Shown here: piece after piece, positions 44,335 to 55,203 of the stretch | Layout: the number at the start of each line of letters is the position of its first letter | How positions within the stretch are numbered: position 1 is the first letter of the stretch | NCBI GenBank assembly: GCA_022606425.2 | Contig: JAHDVF020001336.1 | Span: 1,488,001-1,552,000 of the forward strand | Reading direction: 5' to 3' | Source of the DNA: Lepidostoma basale | Lineage: Eukaryota > Arthropoda > Insecta > Trichoptera > Lepidostomatidae | DNA length: 64,000 bases | Notes under the pieces: model-generated | What the model was told of the DNA's origin: nothing | The model's database searches: none | Seen by the model: only the letters and a program-made list of their open reading frames with translations | Program-made: the position numbers and the translations under genes

Positions 44335-44565
44335 TTATTTTTTCCTTGTACACAACAGGTCGTTTGAATCCAATTACTGTATACAATTTATTTTTATATA
44401 TTGATTCTTATGACATAGGAAGCCAATCTATCGCCATTTTATTTTCACGAGAATTCTACTCCAGACCAAAGACAGTGTGACAATCACACTGCCATCGCCG
44501 GGAATCGAACCCGGGACCTTCGATATGGAAGTCAGAGCTCTTACCACTCTGCCACAAAGGTCGAC
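44335..44565 (-). mobile_element. SINE-A, full length
   Basis: A box TGGCAGAGTGGTAAG, B box GGTTCGATTCC and the 3' TTGTATACAG hairpin with GGATTCAAACGACC in its loop are all present, followed by an A-rich tail (44324-44345). Confidence 0.8.
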
Positions 44566-44574
44566 AGTAAGTGA

Positions 44575-45115
44575 TTCCTCTTCCTCTGGTTTCAATCCTG
44601 GGATTGGTTTGCAGCAATTTCCTCTATTCTTCTCTTCCATTCTTCCCTGTCTTGTGCGGCTCTTTTGAAATCTGCATATGATGAGCATGTCCACCAACAG
44701 GTCCTCCAGTACTCTCTGCGTGGGCGTCCCCTAGAGTTTGTCTCCTCGGTTATACCCTCCATTATGGCATGCAAGAGGCCTTCTTGTCGTATTAAATGGC
44801 TCATTCATCTTTCACGCCTTTCGGACAAGGTCCTGAGCAGGTGCCTTCCTCCTTCGATTCTTTGGAGAACCTCCTCATTTGTGATGTGGTCTCTCCATGA
44901 AATTCCTAATAGTCTTCTATAGGACCACATCTCAAAAGCCTCTAGTCTCCGTTTATCTCTTTCGGATAGACACCATGTCTCGCAGCCGTACATCAAGATA
45001 CTCCACACATAGGTGCCACACCCCCAGACAGGGCTGTAACAGATGGACATCCAGAATGCTTCCATGGAGGTCTTTGATAAAGAAAAGGAGTGTCGGGAGA
45101 ACACCTCAAAGATGA
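44575..45115 (-). mobile_element. LINE-F 3' end
   Basis: Frame 44805-45104 has YVWSILMYGCETWCLSERDK, RLEAFEMWSYRRLLGISWRD, HITNEEVLQRI. Frame 44592-44804 has LLHAIMEGITEETNSRGRPR, DFKRAAQDREEWKRRIEEIA. The two are joined by a frameshift near 44805. Abuts the SINE-A head. Confidence 0.8.
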
Positions 45116-45309
45116 AATGACGCCAATGCCTGAATAACTGGAACGACCTGGATACGGAAGGGACAATGGAGAAAAAAGGCTAAAGCCAATATCTAGAAGT
45201 GGAAGGAAGAAGGACGAAGAAAAGGAGATTCTTGTGGTCTCAAAGACTATTAATGAAAAACCAACTTATGCATTTGTTTAAGTTCTTGGGAGAAGCATTG
45301 CAAGGATGA

Positions 45310-45835
45310 AGTGATAATCGAATTAAATCTAATCAGTTTATTTTTTCAAAAAATATTACAAACAACTTTTAAAGTTAAAAGTTTAACTTTTAAAGTTAAG
45401 AACAGATAATAAATATATAATACCAGGAACGCATAAGAGATGGTTCAAAATTAGGAATACAAGATACTCTCCAAAGTCTAGAGTATTTGTCTTCTGAACG
45501 TACTTTCACGAATATGGAAGACATCGATCTCCGAAGCGATCATGCAGTTTGATTGCTCTTCTTACCGGCATCACCAGAGGCAGGTTGGTTCTGCATGCTG
45601 GGAGATAAAACAGTATGTGCTGACGCTGTCATAAAGATGGATAGCCTTGAAGATGACGGAATTCTCAAAGAATCCCCTGATAAGTCTGAAGAAATAGGTA
45701 AGTGTGCACCCATCCCTTCTCATCTGTAAACTATTGGTCCCCAGCATGCCCAAGAGGAATACAGTGGGATAAAGCCACGGATAGCTACCAAATCTCTCAT
45801 GTAGAGATATCTCAGAAATCTCTAATGGGCTTTTA
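45310..45835 (-). mobile_element. LINE-B 3' end, 5'-truncated
   Basis: About 90% like 11455-11990 of the main LINE-B copy, with deletions. Frame 45571-45753 starts MGMLGTNSLQMRRDGC. The (AAATC)n tail is reduced to one or two units (45318-45333). Confidence 0.8.
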
Positions 45836-46960
45836 GCATAAGTGCTAAGGGTGTGATGGAAGATGGACCCAGAGAGTTACTAAATGGAGGCCTAGGTTTG
45901 GCCGGAGAAGCGTCAGGAGAAAGCCTACCAGGTGGAACGATGATGCGGCCGGCGGGAAGAGCCTGGAAGTGGAGAGGCTTACGTCCAGCAGTAAATGGAG
46001 ACAGGGTAACGAAGAAGAAAAGTTCAATTTGTTTGAAAATCACCCTGTGAACACTGTATTAAAATCACGTTTATGAGAACGTGGAAATAAACCTACTTCT
46101 TAACAAAACATACCTTCCTTTCGAACTTTGCAGATCATGTAAGTTATTATTATCAGCTTTTAAGATCTTGAAAACGAATTTCTACGATAGTTGATCGGAA
46201 AGTTTTCAAAATATGTTTATTTTAATAATATCCTCGGGTTAACCATTTTAAATTGACTGCTACGAAATAAGCAAACAAAATAATGATCCCCAAACTTCAA
46301 AACGAAAGTTTTGAATGAAAATCTTTTGTCAATTTAAAGTTAAATATAAACGAATAATGGTTTAACTAGATATCTTAATTTTTAGAAAAGTCAAAATACA
46401 TACACTTTATCGTAGACCTTTTTGCTTTAGGGTGTTTTTAATGCTGATTTAAATACGTTATATCACTTCCTAAAAAATCATTATTCTATTATCTTTTCTT
46501 CCACTCCAAAACAAATTACAAAAATCCGTTAATTTTGGTCATTTACAGTGGTGTTACCCCTTAAAACCCCTTCTAATTGATATAAAATAGCAAATAACAG
46601 AGTAGTTGTTAACTGAAGATACTTTTTAAAAATGTTTTCAAAACGTTGCTACATAATGAACCACAGTGGAATATAATGCTTTTGCGTATACGCGGCTTAA
46701 CTTTTTTCTAGTCTCTAGGGTCCCCAGGCTTTTTCATTATGTTGAAGTAATAGCGGGTTGAGATTGATGTTACTTTATACGTGAAGCCTGTCTGACGCGT
46801 TATAATTTTAAAATCTTACAACTAATTAATTCGTTAATACTATGGGCACCACCTGAATACAAATTAAACTTACCACGGCCTTGTCAATTTTTGGGAATTT
46901 CGTATTTTGTGAAGGGTTTCTTAAAAGTGTTATAATTATGAAAATACTTTTTCTTCTTCC
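45836..46960. other. mostly unassigned
   Basis: 45850-46020 encodes in plus frame 45853-46050 a GGAEASGESLPGGT...RPAGRAWKWR stretch that may be a LINE tail, but no W.GH motif is present. The remainder is AT-rich and noncoding. Confidence 0.3.
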
Positions 46961-46964
46961 TCAG

Positions 46965-47460
46965 CCTATTCCCGTCCACTCCTAGAGAAAGGCCTCCTCC
47001 ATTCGCTTCCATGTCACTCTGTCCTATGCAGACTGCATCCAGGTTATTCCGACGTGTCTGTTCAGATCATCCTTTCACCGTAGTTGCGGTCGTCCTGCAC
47101 TTCTCTTTGCTGTCCACGGTCTCCAAGTCAACAGTCTTCTTGTCCACTTTTCATCTGAGCTTCTGGCTACGTGACCTGTCCATTGCCATTTTAGAGTCGC
47201 CACCCGGTGGATGATGTCAGTGACCTTTGTTTTTTCTCTCACCGTATAGGCTTATTATATATAGGCTTATTCCTAACATGGCTCTTTTCATGGCTCTTTG
47301 GGTCACTCGTAGTTTCTCAGCACTTTGTTTGGACAACTTTAAAATTTCAATACCATCAGTACCAACTGGCAGAACGCAGGTTTCATAGACTTTTCGTTTC
47401 AGGTTGATAGGTATTTTACGGTTTTTAAGGATGTAACTCATGTTTCCGAAAGCTGCCCAG
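46965..47460 (-). mobile_element. LINE-E 3' end, broken
   Basis: Frame 47217-47441: KVYETCVLPVGTDGIEILKL then SKQSAEKLRVTQRAMKRAML. The tail (W.GHVARS, VGRPQLR, TW) follows in other frames towards 46975, ending with a CTT/AAG-type tail. Confidence 0.75.
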
Positions 47461-48114
47461 CTTAGTCTAATTATTCTATGAAAATACTAGGTTAAATCAA
47501 TAGAAACTTCTCGTATTTATTTAAAATACTTAAATACATATCATTTTTATATGGTAGTTTTGCCAACATTGGCTTTTATGGAGACTCACATTGCAATGTT
47601 TGCACTTGTACCTAGTCTCACTCCTTTTTTGTGCTTTACTGGGTTTCTCTTTTTTCTTTGGGAGGTATAGCTATTAAAATATACTTGAACTTATCCCCTG
47701 ATAACCTGCTTGGTGGATTTTGCAAGTGGACCCGGTGAATTCAAAATGTGGTATCCAGAAGCCGAAAATTATTATTTAAAACTAAAGAAAGAACCGTTAT
47801 TAATTTTTAACAGAAAAAGTAAAATACCTGGCTTTGGAATGGTTCAAATAGTTGTTTTTCATATAATTACGAAAAAGTTATAATAGTCACTAGACGTTAA
47901 TAAAATGCATATTGGTTAATCACGTGAAAACACGGGACAAGGATACAATCACGTGTTTACACGGCTCCGAGATACAATGCTTTAATTTCTTGTATATTCA
48001 TTACTTTGTGATGTGGATTCATATTAGAATAATAATTTTTAACTTTATAAAGTGTTGTATTACAAAGTTAAAATGATATTGTTTTATTAATTAATTTGGT
48101 GAATAGCTCATAAC
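47461..48114. other. no recognised gene
   Basis: AT-rich noncoding. Confidence 0.4.
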
Positions 48115-48159
48115 ATCATCACAGTGGGAGACCAATCGGTGTAAAGGATAAAATTGTTA

Positions 48160-48312
48160 TTTATTATTATTCTTCTTCTTTTTCCTCCGTTTAGTTTAGG
48201 TCGTATGACCTGTTTGTGATGGTGGGCTGTCCTGGGATGATGATGTCCAGCCATCTCTCCATCTCTTTGGCGGCCTTCCTGGTAATCTCTTGCTGCTTGG
48301 GTTTTCATCTTA
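48160..48312 (-). mobile_element. LINE-K tail fragment
   Basis: Frame 48108-48317 begins KTQAARDYQEGRQRDGEMAG and continues GQPTITNRSYDLN-like in another frame; the same segment as 26340-26510. Confidence 0.5.
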
Positions 48313-48354
48313 AACAATTTTTTGAAAATTATTTAAAACTCCATATTAAATATT

Positions 48355-48535
48355 AATGCGAAACGTCTGTTTTCTAGACGTTTTATTATATTTAATGTGA
48401 ATGACATGTTTCGCTTGTGAAATCATAATCAATTCAAATAAAAAAAAACATCCCTTAGACACGCGAAACATGTCATTCACATAAAATATAATAAAACCAC
48501 TAGTCAACAGAAGTTTTCATTTATATTAATTATGT
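48355..48535. repeat. family-3 fold-back
   Basis: Opposed arms with AATGACATGTTTCGC and GCGAAACATGTCATT, and outer CTGTTTTCTAGACG / TAGTCAACAGAAG. GAAAC-AT-GTC is intact on both strands, but the CTGANGA boxes are decayed. Confidence 0.6.
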
Positions 48536-48544
48536 ACCTACAGC

Positions 48545-48712
48545 TTTTATATTGATTCTCATGACATGTGATAGGGAGATAATCTTTCGCCATTTTATTG
48601 TCACTTGAATTCTACACCAGAACAAAGACAGTGTGACAATCACGCTGCCTTCGCTGATAATCGAACCCGGGACTTTCGGTGTGGCACTCGGCCACGAAAG
48701 CCCTCAGTTAAT
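48545..48712 (-). mobile_element. SINE-A
   Basis: Body and head with B box GGTTCGATTAT. The A-box side is shortened by a deletion (GGCCGAGTGCC). Confidence 0.7.
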
Positions 48713-49038
48713 TAAGTCGTTATTTATTCATAAACCATTGAAGAAAGGACATAAACCTCAATGTGAGTATTGGATAGGTAAATAAAAAATCGTTTCCAAT
48801 TAATTTCACTTTAGAGCTTCTTCCAGGATTTATTTTATGTCCCTAATAGCCGCATGGCGTTCCGCCACTCTCAGATAATCAAAGACATTCGTCTCCCTAA
48901 CGATGTACCACCGGAAACTGAAATTTATGTTCTCATAGGAATCCCATGAATTTGCGGAGTTCCTTTTTATTACAATTTACAAATAAATAATGAATTATTA
49001 TATTAATGCATTTAATATATCTACTTTGGCAATTAAAA
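48713..49038. other. no recognised gene
   Basis: Noncoding, no repeat partner seen. Confidence 0.4.
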
Positions 49039-49081
49039 AAACCTTGTTTAAACCACTTTTTAATAATAAAAAATATTAAAA

Positions 49082-49122
49082 TACATAACATATTTCAGAG
49101 GATGCCTCCATCTTCAGATGTA
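49082..49122 (-). ncRNA. complete hammerhead-ribozyme-like fold (family 8)
   Basis: TACAT, CTGAAGA, extra T, GGAGG/CCTCT hairpin with CAT loop, GAAAT, AT, GTT, ATGTA. TACAT and ATGTA make five Watson-Crick pairs as helix I. Cleavage would follow GTT. Confidence 0.6.
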
Positions 49123-49318
49123 AAAATATAACAATAACTAAACAAAGAAAGACTAATAAAAAACGCATTTAAAATTCGATACAAAAATTCAAATTAAAAA
49201 TTATGTTAGGCTATAACGAATAACAAATAGCCTAACTTAATTTTTAATTTGAATTTTTGTATCGAATTTTAAATTCGTTTTATATTAGTCTTTCTTTGTT
49301 TAGTTTTTGTTATATTTT

Positions 49319-49359
49319 TACAACTGAAGATGAAGGTATCCTCTGAAACAAGTCGTGTA
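49319..49359 (+). ncRNA. hammerhead-ribozyme-like motif (family 8)
   Basis: CTGAAGA, extra T, a weaker GAAGG/TCCTC hairpin, GAAAC-AA-GTC. Helix I is TACA/TGTA after one A-G mismatch. Confidence 0.5.
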
Positions 49360-49429
49360 TTTTAATATATATTTTTTTTTATTAAAAAGTGGTTTAAACA
49401 AGGTTTTTTTTTAATTCTTTAAGTAGACT

Positions 49430-49725
49430 ACTATGGAATACCACATTGTTAATGCCTTAACATTCAATAAGTTCATTTAAAATAATTTTGTTATACAAAC
49501 TTAAGGCGTAAACACTGTGGAATTCCATAATGATGATTTTTTTAATGAATTAAAACTCTGTTTTTCCGCCTTTGTGTTTATTTTTCTCAACATGCTTCGA
49601 AGGATTTGTACCTTCATTATCGGGAGAGGACTTTGTATCATTCTCCGATATACGCAAAGCCTTCGAATCATGCCGATAAAAATAAACCCAACAGTGGAAA
49701 AATAAGTGATTTAATTCATAAAAAT
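49430..49725. repeat. family-5 fold-back, GGCGTTAACACTGTGG ends
   Basis: TTAAGGCGTAAACACTGTGG at 49502 with a related ACATTGTTAATGCCTTAA at 49447; central arms CCACTTTTGAGTTT-like enclose two family-5 cores. Shares ends with 50868-50965 and 61865-62110. Confidence 0.6.
49585..49627 (-). ncRNA. complete hammerhead-ribozyme-like fold (family 5)
   Basis: TCTC, CCGATAA, extra T, GAAGG/CCTTC hairpin, GAAGC, AT, GTT, GAGA. TCTC and GAGA pair perfectly. Two core bases deviate (C for U4, G for A15.1), so activity is doubtful although the fold is clear. Confidence 0.45.
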
Positions 49726-50404
49726 ACATTTACATAATTAAGTATTGAAAATTTGTATTACTTTTATCAAATAAGGAATACATTATTTATTACATTTAAT
49801 TAATAAATAAAATATATAAATTTAGTATACATGGAATTATTTTTTTTAATTTCATTTAACTAAAAAAGATATTCCTTTTATAACATTTAACGAACGAAGA
49901 ATTTTACTCAAATTCAGCTTTTTAATAAATCTTGGGTAGCGTTTTTTTTTTTCAAATATCGAAACATTAATTACAGTGATATTGATTAATTGTTTCTTGA
50001 ACAATGTTGTAAAACTCCATAGAAAATTGCTGTTTTATAGAACCTTTATTCTGATTTATCAAAACACTGTTATAGAATATCACAATTGATTTTATTTCTT
50101 TTGAAATTTTCAATGTTAGCATTATCATGTGTTCCAATTAACCAAAAATACAAACAGAAAGACTTAGTTTCTATAGGATACAAAAATTATTAGGAGGGGA
50201 GGAAACTACACAATATTATAAGCAATTATAATAAAGATAGATTAAAACGTAATTAGGTAACAAAAAATTTACATGACAGAAATTCAATATCGATTAGTCA
50301 AACAAAACTAGGGGGAATACACAGGGAAGCAAATAACATTAATAGAAAAGGGTTCAAAAGTGAAAGACAATTACAATAAAGGTGGAAAAAACGTATTTCA
50401 GCTA
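49726..50404. other. no recognised gene
   Basis: AT-rich. A degraded family-2 core lies near 50101-50135 (GTTAGCATTATCATGTGTT on the plus strand). Confidence 0.35.
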
Positions 50405-50655
50405 TATTATATTTTTTTCCTCTTGTATACAACAGGTCGTTTGAACCCAAATACTGTATACAATTTATTTTAGCTATTATATTGATTCTCATGACATGTG
50501 ATAGGTAGCCAATCTATCGCAATTTTATTGTCATGTGAATTTTACACCAGACCAAAGACAGTATGACAATCACACTGCCATCGCATCGCCGGGACTCGAA
50601 CCCGGGACCTTCTGTACGAAAGTCAGAGCTCTTACCAATCTGCCACGAAGGTCGA
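50405..50655 (-). mobile_element. SINE-A, full length
   Basis: A box, B box (GGTTCGAGTCC) and the 3' TTGTATACAG...CTGTTGTATACAA hairpin with GGGTTCAAACGACC in the loop; T-rich start on the plus strand equals the A tail. A 5-base CATCG duplication next to the B box. Confidence 0.85.
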
Positions 50656-50659
50656 CATG

Positions 50660-50830
50660 CAAATGACTTCTTTATATATAATTCATGCGAATGACATGTT
50701 TCATCTGTGTAAAGTATTAAAAATACAAATGTTTGATAATATTTTAGACAGGCGAAACATGTCATTCACATTATAATATAATGAATCTTCTAGAAAACAG
50801 ACGTTTTCATTCGTATTAACTATATTACAT
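50660..50830. repeat. family-3 fold-back with hammerhead-like core
   Basis: Plus core 50728-50772: TTGATAA, weak hairpin, GAAAC-AT-GTC, helix I AATGT/ACATT across a 4-base bulge. The minus arm (50690-50715) retains only the GAAAC side. Confidence 0.5.
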
Positions 50831-50867
50831 TTTGATTAATATTATGTTGCATTAACTATTTTAAGCA

Positions 50868-50965
50868 CTTAAGGCGTTAACACTGTGGAATTCCATAATG
50901 ACGAATTTTAAATCATTAAAAATTGCTCAATATGGAATTCCACAGTGTTAACGCCTTAAATTTTT
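50868..50965. repeat. 98-bp palindromic element
   Basis: TTAAGGCGTTAACACTGTGG at one end and its exact complement CCACAGTGTTAACGCCTTAA at the other; centre is AT-rich. The same terminal sequence occurs at 49502 and 61875. Confidence 0.85.
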
Positions 50966-51106
50966 CTAAAATTAATAATGCCCGGACCGCTTATAAGCCA
51001 AATTTGTGTGAATCAATCAAAATTAAAGAGAGATATGTCTCCCTAGCGAAAATTTAAATTGATGTTCTTGCACTCAGTTTGTAATAATTTTGGTTAGTTT
51101 ATATCG

Positions 51107-51155
51107 TTTTCCCGATGATGAAGGTGTAAGCCTTCGAAGCACGCCGAGAAAAATA
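51107..51155 (+). ncRNA. hammerhead-ribozyme-like motif (family 5)
   Basis: CCGATGA, extra T, GAAGG/CCTTC hairpin, GAAGC-AC-GCC. Helix I TTTTC with GAGAA (one wobble). The G for A15.1 and GCC triplet suggest it is inactive. Confidence 0.4.
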
Positions 51156-51894
51156 AGCTCAAAACTGGAAAAAACAATCTTTATTTTTTTTAAATCGTCA
51201 TTTTATGCACTGTTTAACAAATGAAAGATTTTGTGTTTTACCTCAAAATCGTACATCTAAATTTCACTTCAAAAAATTCAAATCGAAAGTTGTGTAAGAA
51301 AAGAGAAGATCAGCGCTTTGCTGAAAATGTAAATAATTTCAAAAAACTCCTATCTATTGCAATCAGTGTATGTAAGAACTGCGAAGAAGAAGAGTTTATT
51401 CCGTGTCAACTCGGCATCACACTTTTTGCGGTGTTAGAATATCTTTGAATATTTTAGAGAGATAATATTGATTAAGAGAGTACATTTTTTAAACGTTGTA
51501 TGAAAATCTTTCGAAACTGTGCTCTAGAATTCAACATAAATTAAAGTTAAGAATCAATTGTATCTGAATAGAGACGAAGATGTAAATTATTTGGAAACAG
51601 AATATGGTGGTCGAGGCGTTTACAGGACATATGACCTGTCATTGGTTGGGTTAAACGATCGCTTTATGTAGTAAAACATTCCCCATTCTGCCCTTCTTAC
51701 GAACACCACGTCTGACAATTATTTTTGAAAGTTGTATATATGCCACCATGTTGAGAAACATTTCACATATTTTAGTTCAATCTACACTAGCGCCATCTAT
51801 TGAGACTAGATGTAAGAATTAAGCAGAAAACCTTTATTAATGTAATTTGAAAGGCTATCAACCCAATTATAACACATTACCATAATATATGCTG
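51156..51894. other. no recognised gene
   Basis: 75-residue frame at 51221-51448 shows no motif. Part of 51630-51800 matches 7010-7150 in inverse orientation (old repeat). Confidence 0.35.
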
Positions 51895-52060
51895 TAGAGA
51901 CGCGGGCCGACAATATACGAACCAAGAGTCTGCTAAGAACTTCTTAGATGAATGAAGGTCTTAAGATCCATTACTGGAAAAACTCTCCGAGACCGTGTCC
52001 GTAACGCAGACATAAGTAAAACGCGAAATAGAGGATATCGTTCGGTGAAATAGCGTTACA
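51895..52060 (+). mobile_element. LINE-J fragment
   Basis: Plus strand ITGKTLRDRVRNADIS and NRGYRSVK-like frames, equal to 5690-5755. Confidence 0.6.
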
Positions 52061-52074
52061 CTATAATGTTCTTC

Positions 52075-52625
52075 ATATTATAATTCTTAGTGTAGATCTA
52101 GTGGCCTGTTTCTTAAGAGGAATTGGCCTCCTACGAATTCGACTGCCAGCTGTCGATCCATCTCTTCGGTGGTCTGCCCGGGGGTCGTCTAACTTAGAGC
52201 TGGCCGTGTAACACAATGAAGGGGAGTCTGGATGGATCCATTCTCCTGACGTGTGCATACCAGTATCTTCTCCTTTACCTTCCTCACCTAACGACATCTT
52301 CGACCCCGCATATCTCCCTTATCCGTGTATTCCTTATCCTCTCTTGCAGTGTCTTGCCAGATATATATCTGAGCGTCTTCATTTCTGACACTCTGAGCGC
52401 GTGATTGTGGTGTCCGCCCTGCACTCGATCCCATATGTCATGATAGGTCGCACACAAGTCTTATAAATTCTCACTTTGCTGCTGATCTTCATGTCAGGGT
52501 TTTTTCAAATTAAATTCTTCAAGCATCCTGAAATGACCGCAGCCTTGTTTACTTGCCCCATCACTTCACACAGTAGATACGTTTTCCCACACAAGTCCAC
52601 AGATATTAAAAAATTTCGTACTATT
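52075..52625 (-). mobile_element. LINE-J relative, thumb and tail
   Basis: Complement gives MKISSKVRIYKTCVRPIMT-like, RTQSVRNEDAQI and a tail RPPEEMDRQLAVEFVG in broken frames. Opposite to the piece at 51895. Confidence 0.55.
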
Positions 52626-53120
52626 ACACTGAAACACCCCCCACACTATAATCGAATACGAAAATTAATTTAACTTTGTAGGAACACACAGCTGGATTTC
52701 AGATTGCGGTCATAGTTTTGCCGCCGTTTTTGATCGTATCGAAGTTTTTTGCCTGCATTTTCAAACAGAATTTCACATTTGGCTTTTTTTCGTGAAAAAG
52801 GTTCTTACTAACCTTATCTATACGTGCAATTAAAAAAAACATGTAATAGTATCGTCATTTTGATGTTACGAAAAGAATCCAGTTCCATCTAATCATTCAA
52901 AACACACGATTCCCTGAAGAAGGATTCATTTACACTTAGAATTTTATTATTCCAACTGTCGCCAGAGAAAATTTACACGCTTCTCGGTAAAACAATTTCA
53001 TTTGCATTAGATGGATCCCTTTTATTCCAAGATACACACCCGAAACGAAAAAAACTTTGACTTCAATTTTCTCAGTTTTTTACTTTTGACGGTTGGAACC
53101 TTGTTACTCTCAGGTGACGA
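52626..53120. other. no recognised gene
   Basis: AT-rich. CCTGAAGAAGGATTC at 52913 may be a hammerhead-box remnant; no GAAAC follows. Confidence 0.35.
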
Positions 53121-53168
53121 AATGACATTTGATAATGCCTTAGACATACGAATCATGCCATTCACATT
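53121..53168 (+). ncRNA. hammerhead-ribozyme-like motif (family 3)
   Basis: AATG, internal loop, AT, TTGATAA, T, GCC... hairpin (weak), GAATC-AT-GCC, AT, loop, CATT. Helix I pairs AT/AT and AATG/CATT around an internal loop. Core changes (GAATC, GCC) argue it is dead. Confidence 0.4.
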
Positions 53169-53419
53169 AAATATAATAAAACTTCTAGAAAACAGAGGTT
53201 TTCATTCGTATTAATTTAATGACATGAGTATTTCCTGACAGGCATTTTCATCTTACTTCATGTTTTAATATAAATACTACCTCATTTCAGATCTTCACTG
53301 AATGTGGGTGCTATGTACTCGTACTATGATCCCTATGACTATTTTTTTTCTTCTTTTTTTTTTTAGCTAAAACGGAAGTCTGAAGTAAATTAGCACGAAA
53401 TTCCGGCGAAAGGATTCTG

Positions 53420-53666
53420 TAAGCTTTCAAATTAATATTCATGCAATATTTTTAAAAAAAATATGTACGTTTTCACACCATTCATTTAATAAAGAAAACG
53501 GCATTGAAAATTTACAAGTAAGGAAGAGAAAGGAAAGCATGACATGACCAAATAATACTGAAAGCTTCCAAATTAATATTAATACCATATTTAAAAAATA
53601 CGAATTTACGTTTTCCACACCACGCGTTTAATAAAGAAAACGGCATTGAAATTTTACAAGTAAGGA
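53420..53666 (+). repeat. tandem duplication, ~100-bp units
   Basis: CAAATTAATATTNATNCNATAT through TTTAATAAAGAAAACGGCAT and ACAAGTAAGGA occurs at about 53424-53524 and 53568-53667, with a 43-bp spacer. Confidence 0.75.
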
Positions 53667-53997
53667 TTACCAAGGAAGTTGTCATCGTAAGCAAAAGCCT
53701 ATCGAAAAAAGCTAAAATGGCAGTGCATAATGGTTTTCTTCTATCGACCCTTATGTTTGGAAGTGAAGCATGGAATTGGCAAAAGAAGAATGAAATTATA
53801 ATAATTGCAGTAGAAATGAGATCTCTTAGACGAATGTATGGAAATCTGTATGTAAAAGAGTGGAAGAAAGTGTTATTTACAAAATAATACAAGGATCATT
53901 AAGATGTTTTGGACACATAGAATCAAAGAATGAAGAAAGAATGGTAAAAAACATAAATTAACGATGTAAAAGGAACTTGAAATAGCGGAATTGACTG
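53667..53997 (+). mobile_element. LINE-A, upstream part of split copy
   Basis: VVIVSKSLSKKAKMAVHNGF, GSEAWNWQKKNE, VEMRSLRRMYG in plus frames, ending GAACTTGAAATAGCGG where SINE-A begins. Confidence 0.7.
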
Positions 53998-54237
53998 CAT
54001 TGACTGCCACCCCGGAGGTTCCGGGTTCGATTCCCGGCGAGGGCAGTGTGATTGACACACTGTCTTTGGTCTGGTGTAGAATTCACGTGACAATAAAATG
54101 GCGATAGATTAGCTACCTATCACACATCACGAGAATCACTATGATAGCTATAATACCATTTACATCGATTTGGCTCATGCTGTCATGATGTAAAGAGCGA
54201 TTCAACAAAATAATAAAATAAAATAAATCATAAATGA
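53998..54237 (+). mobile_element. SINE-A, inserted in LINE-A
   Basis: Plus-strand copy with B box GGTTCGATTCC (54028-54038). The A-box end is rearranged (TGACTGCATTGACTGCC). Body, partial 3' part and an A-rich end near 54205-54235. Confidence 0.75.
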
Positions 54238-54435
54238 AAAGCGAGGAAAACGTGTCAGGATCAAATAAATCAAATATTGAATGTCAGCCACGTGAGGAGT
54301 CGGAGAAATCGACGTGATTGCATGACAATGTATAAATGTTGTAGAAGCAAGAGAAGTGTGTCAGGAAAGAACAGTGTGCCGTTTTTTTATCTGTCTACTC
54401 TTTCGGGGAGGTGGCTTGATGGTTAGTTAGTTTTT
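54238..54435 (+). mobile_element. LINE-A, downstream part of split copy
   Basis: Resumes at GCGAGGAAAACGTG and continues to the terminus GGCTTGATGGTTAGTTAG. Coding frames broken. Confidence 0.7.
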
Positions 54436-54839
54436 GTTTGTCGTTATTTCCATCTATTCAAACCATCTAAAAGAACCTTTCATTTTTTGTTCATAATACC
54501 TTAAATAAATAAAATAATTGTAAATTAAAAAATATATATTATATAAGTCGTTTTGTGTCATTTTTATTTGACCTCAATAAAATTATTCCGTATAACCATA
54601 CCAAATTTCCTTAAAATTCGGGAAAACATTTTGATCTGGCAACCCTAAATTGCATTACGGTGCCCTCGTTTTGCGCCATCATAAGCTTGTCAATCTATCT
54701 ATACCCTAAATTTTTAGTAAAGAGAGAATATTAGTTTCCAAAATGGCGGAGCTCTTGAAACGTGAATCGACCCTTTATCCGCAAACTATGGGTTCTCAGC
54801 ACTCTCTAGAGAAATGCGATGGATAAAGCCACAACTCCC
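54436..54839. other. no recognised gene
   Basis: Noncoding; CCAAAATGGCGGAGC at 54738 has no frame of length. Confidence 0.35.
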
Positions 54840-54915
54840 AAATACCCTTGAGTAGAGATACCTTAAATTGTTTTAACCTCTGTACGATGAGTGAGTACTT
54901 TGCAATATGCGAACG
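54800..54915 (-). mobile_element. LINE-B relative, small fragment
   Basis: Complement carries the YSLIVQRLKQFKVSLLKGIW-like segment matching YSLMLERVQKRFLRYLYMRE of LINE-B, then PWLYP. Confidence 0.45.
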
Positions 54916-55203
54916 CTCACCTAGTTAGACTTAAATCGCGGATTTTTTTTTCTCTTCGTGTCATTGGCATAGTCTTATCTCTATAATTTTAGCACGTATG
55001 AGGAAATACACATTTTAAATAGGTATATAATATAACAAACCTTCATTATTTCTCTTTTTCTTTTTTATATACTTTGTATAAACAATACTTATGTAATAAA
55101 AATGTATGTAATGTAATAAAAATTTATTTCGGATGTTATGAAGATTCGAAAATAAATCTTTATAACTTCTGCCAGATCAAGTAAACAATTTTATAATATT
55201 TTT

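Larger units (their letters stand above)
49039..49413. repeat. family-8 fold-back carrying two hammerhead-like motifs
   Basis: Nearly palindromic: arms of about 170 bp from AACCTTGTTTAAACCAC to its complement GTGGTTTAAACAAGGTT, with GCCTAAC/GTTAGGC near the centre. One arm also occurs alone at 2170-2300. Confidence 0.8.
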
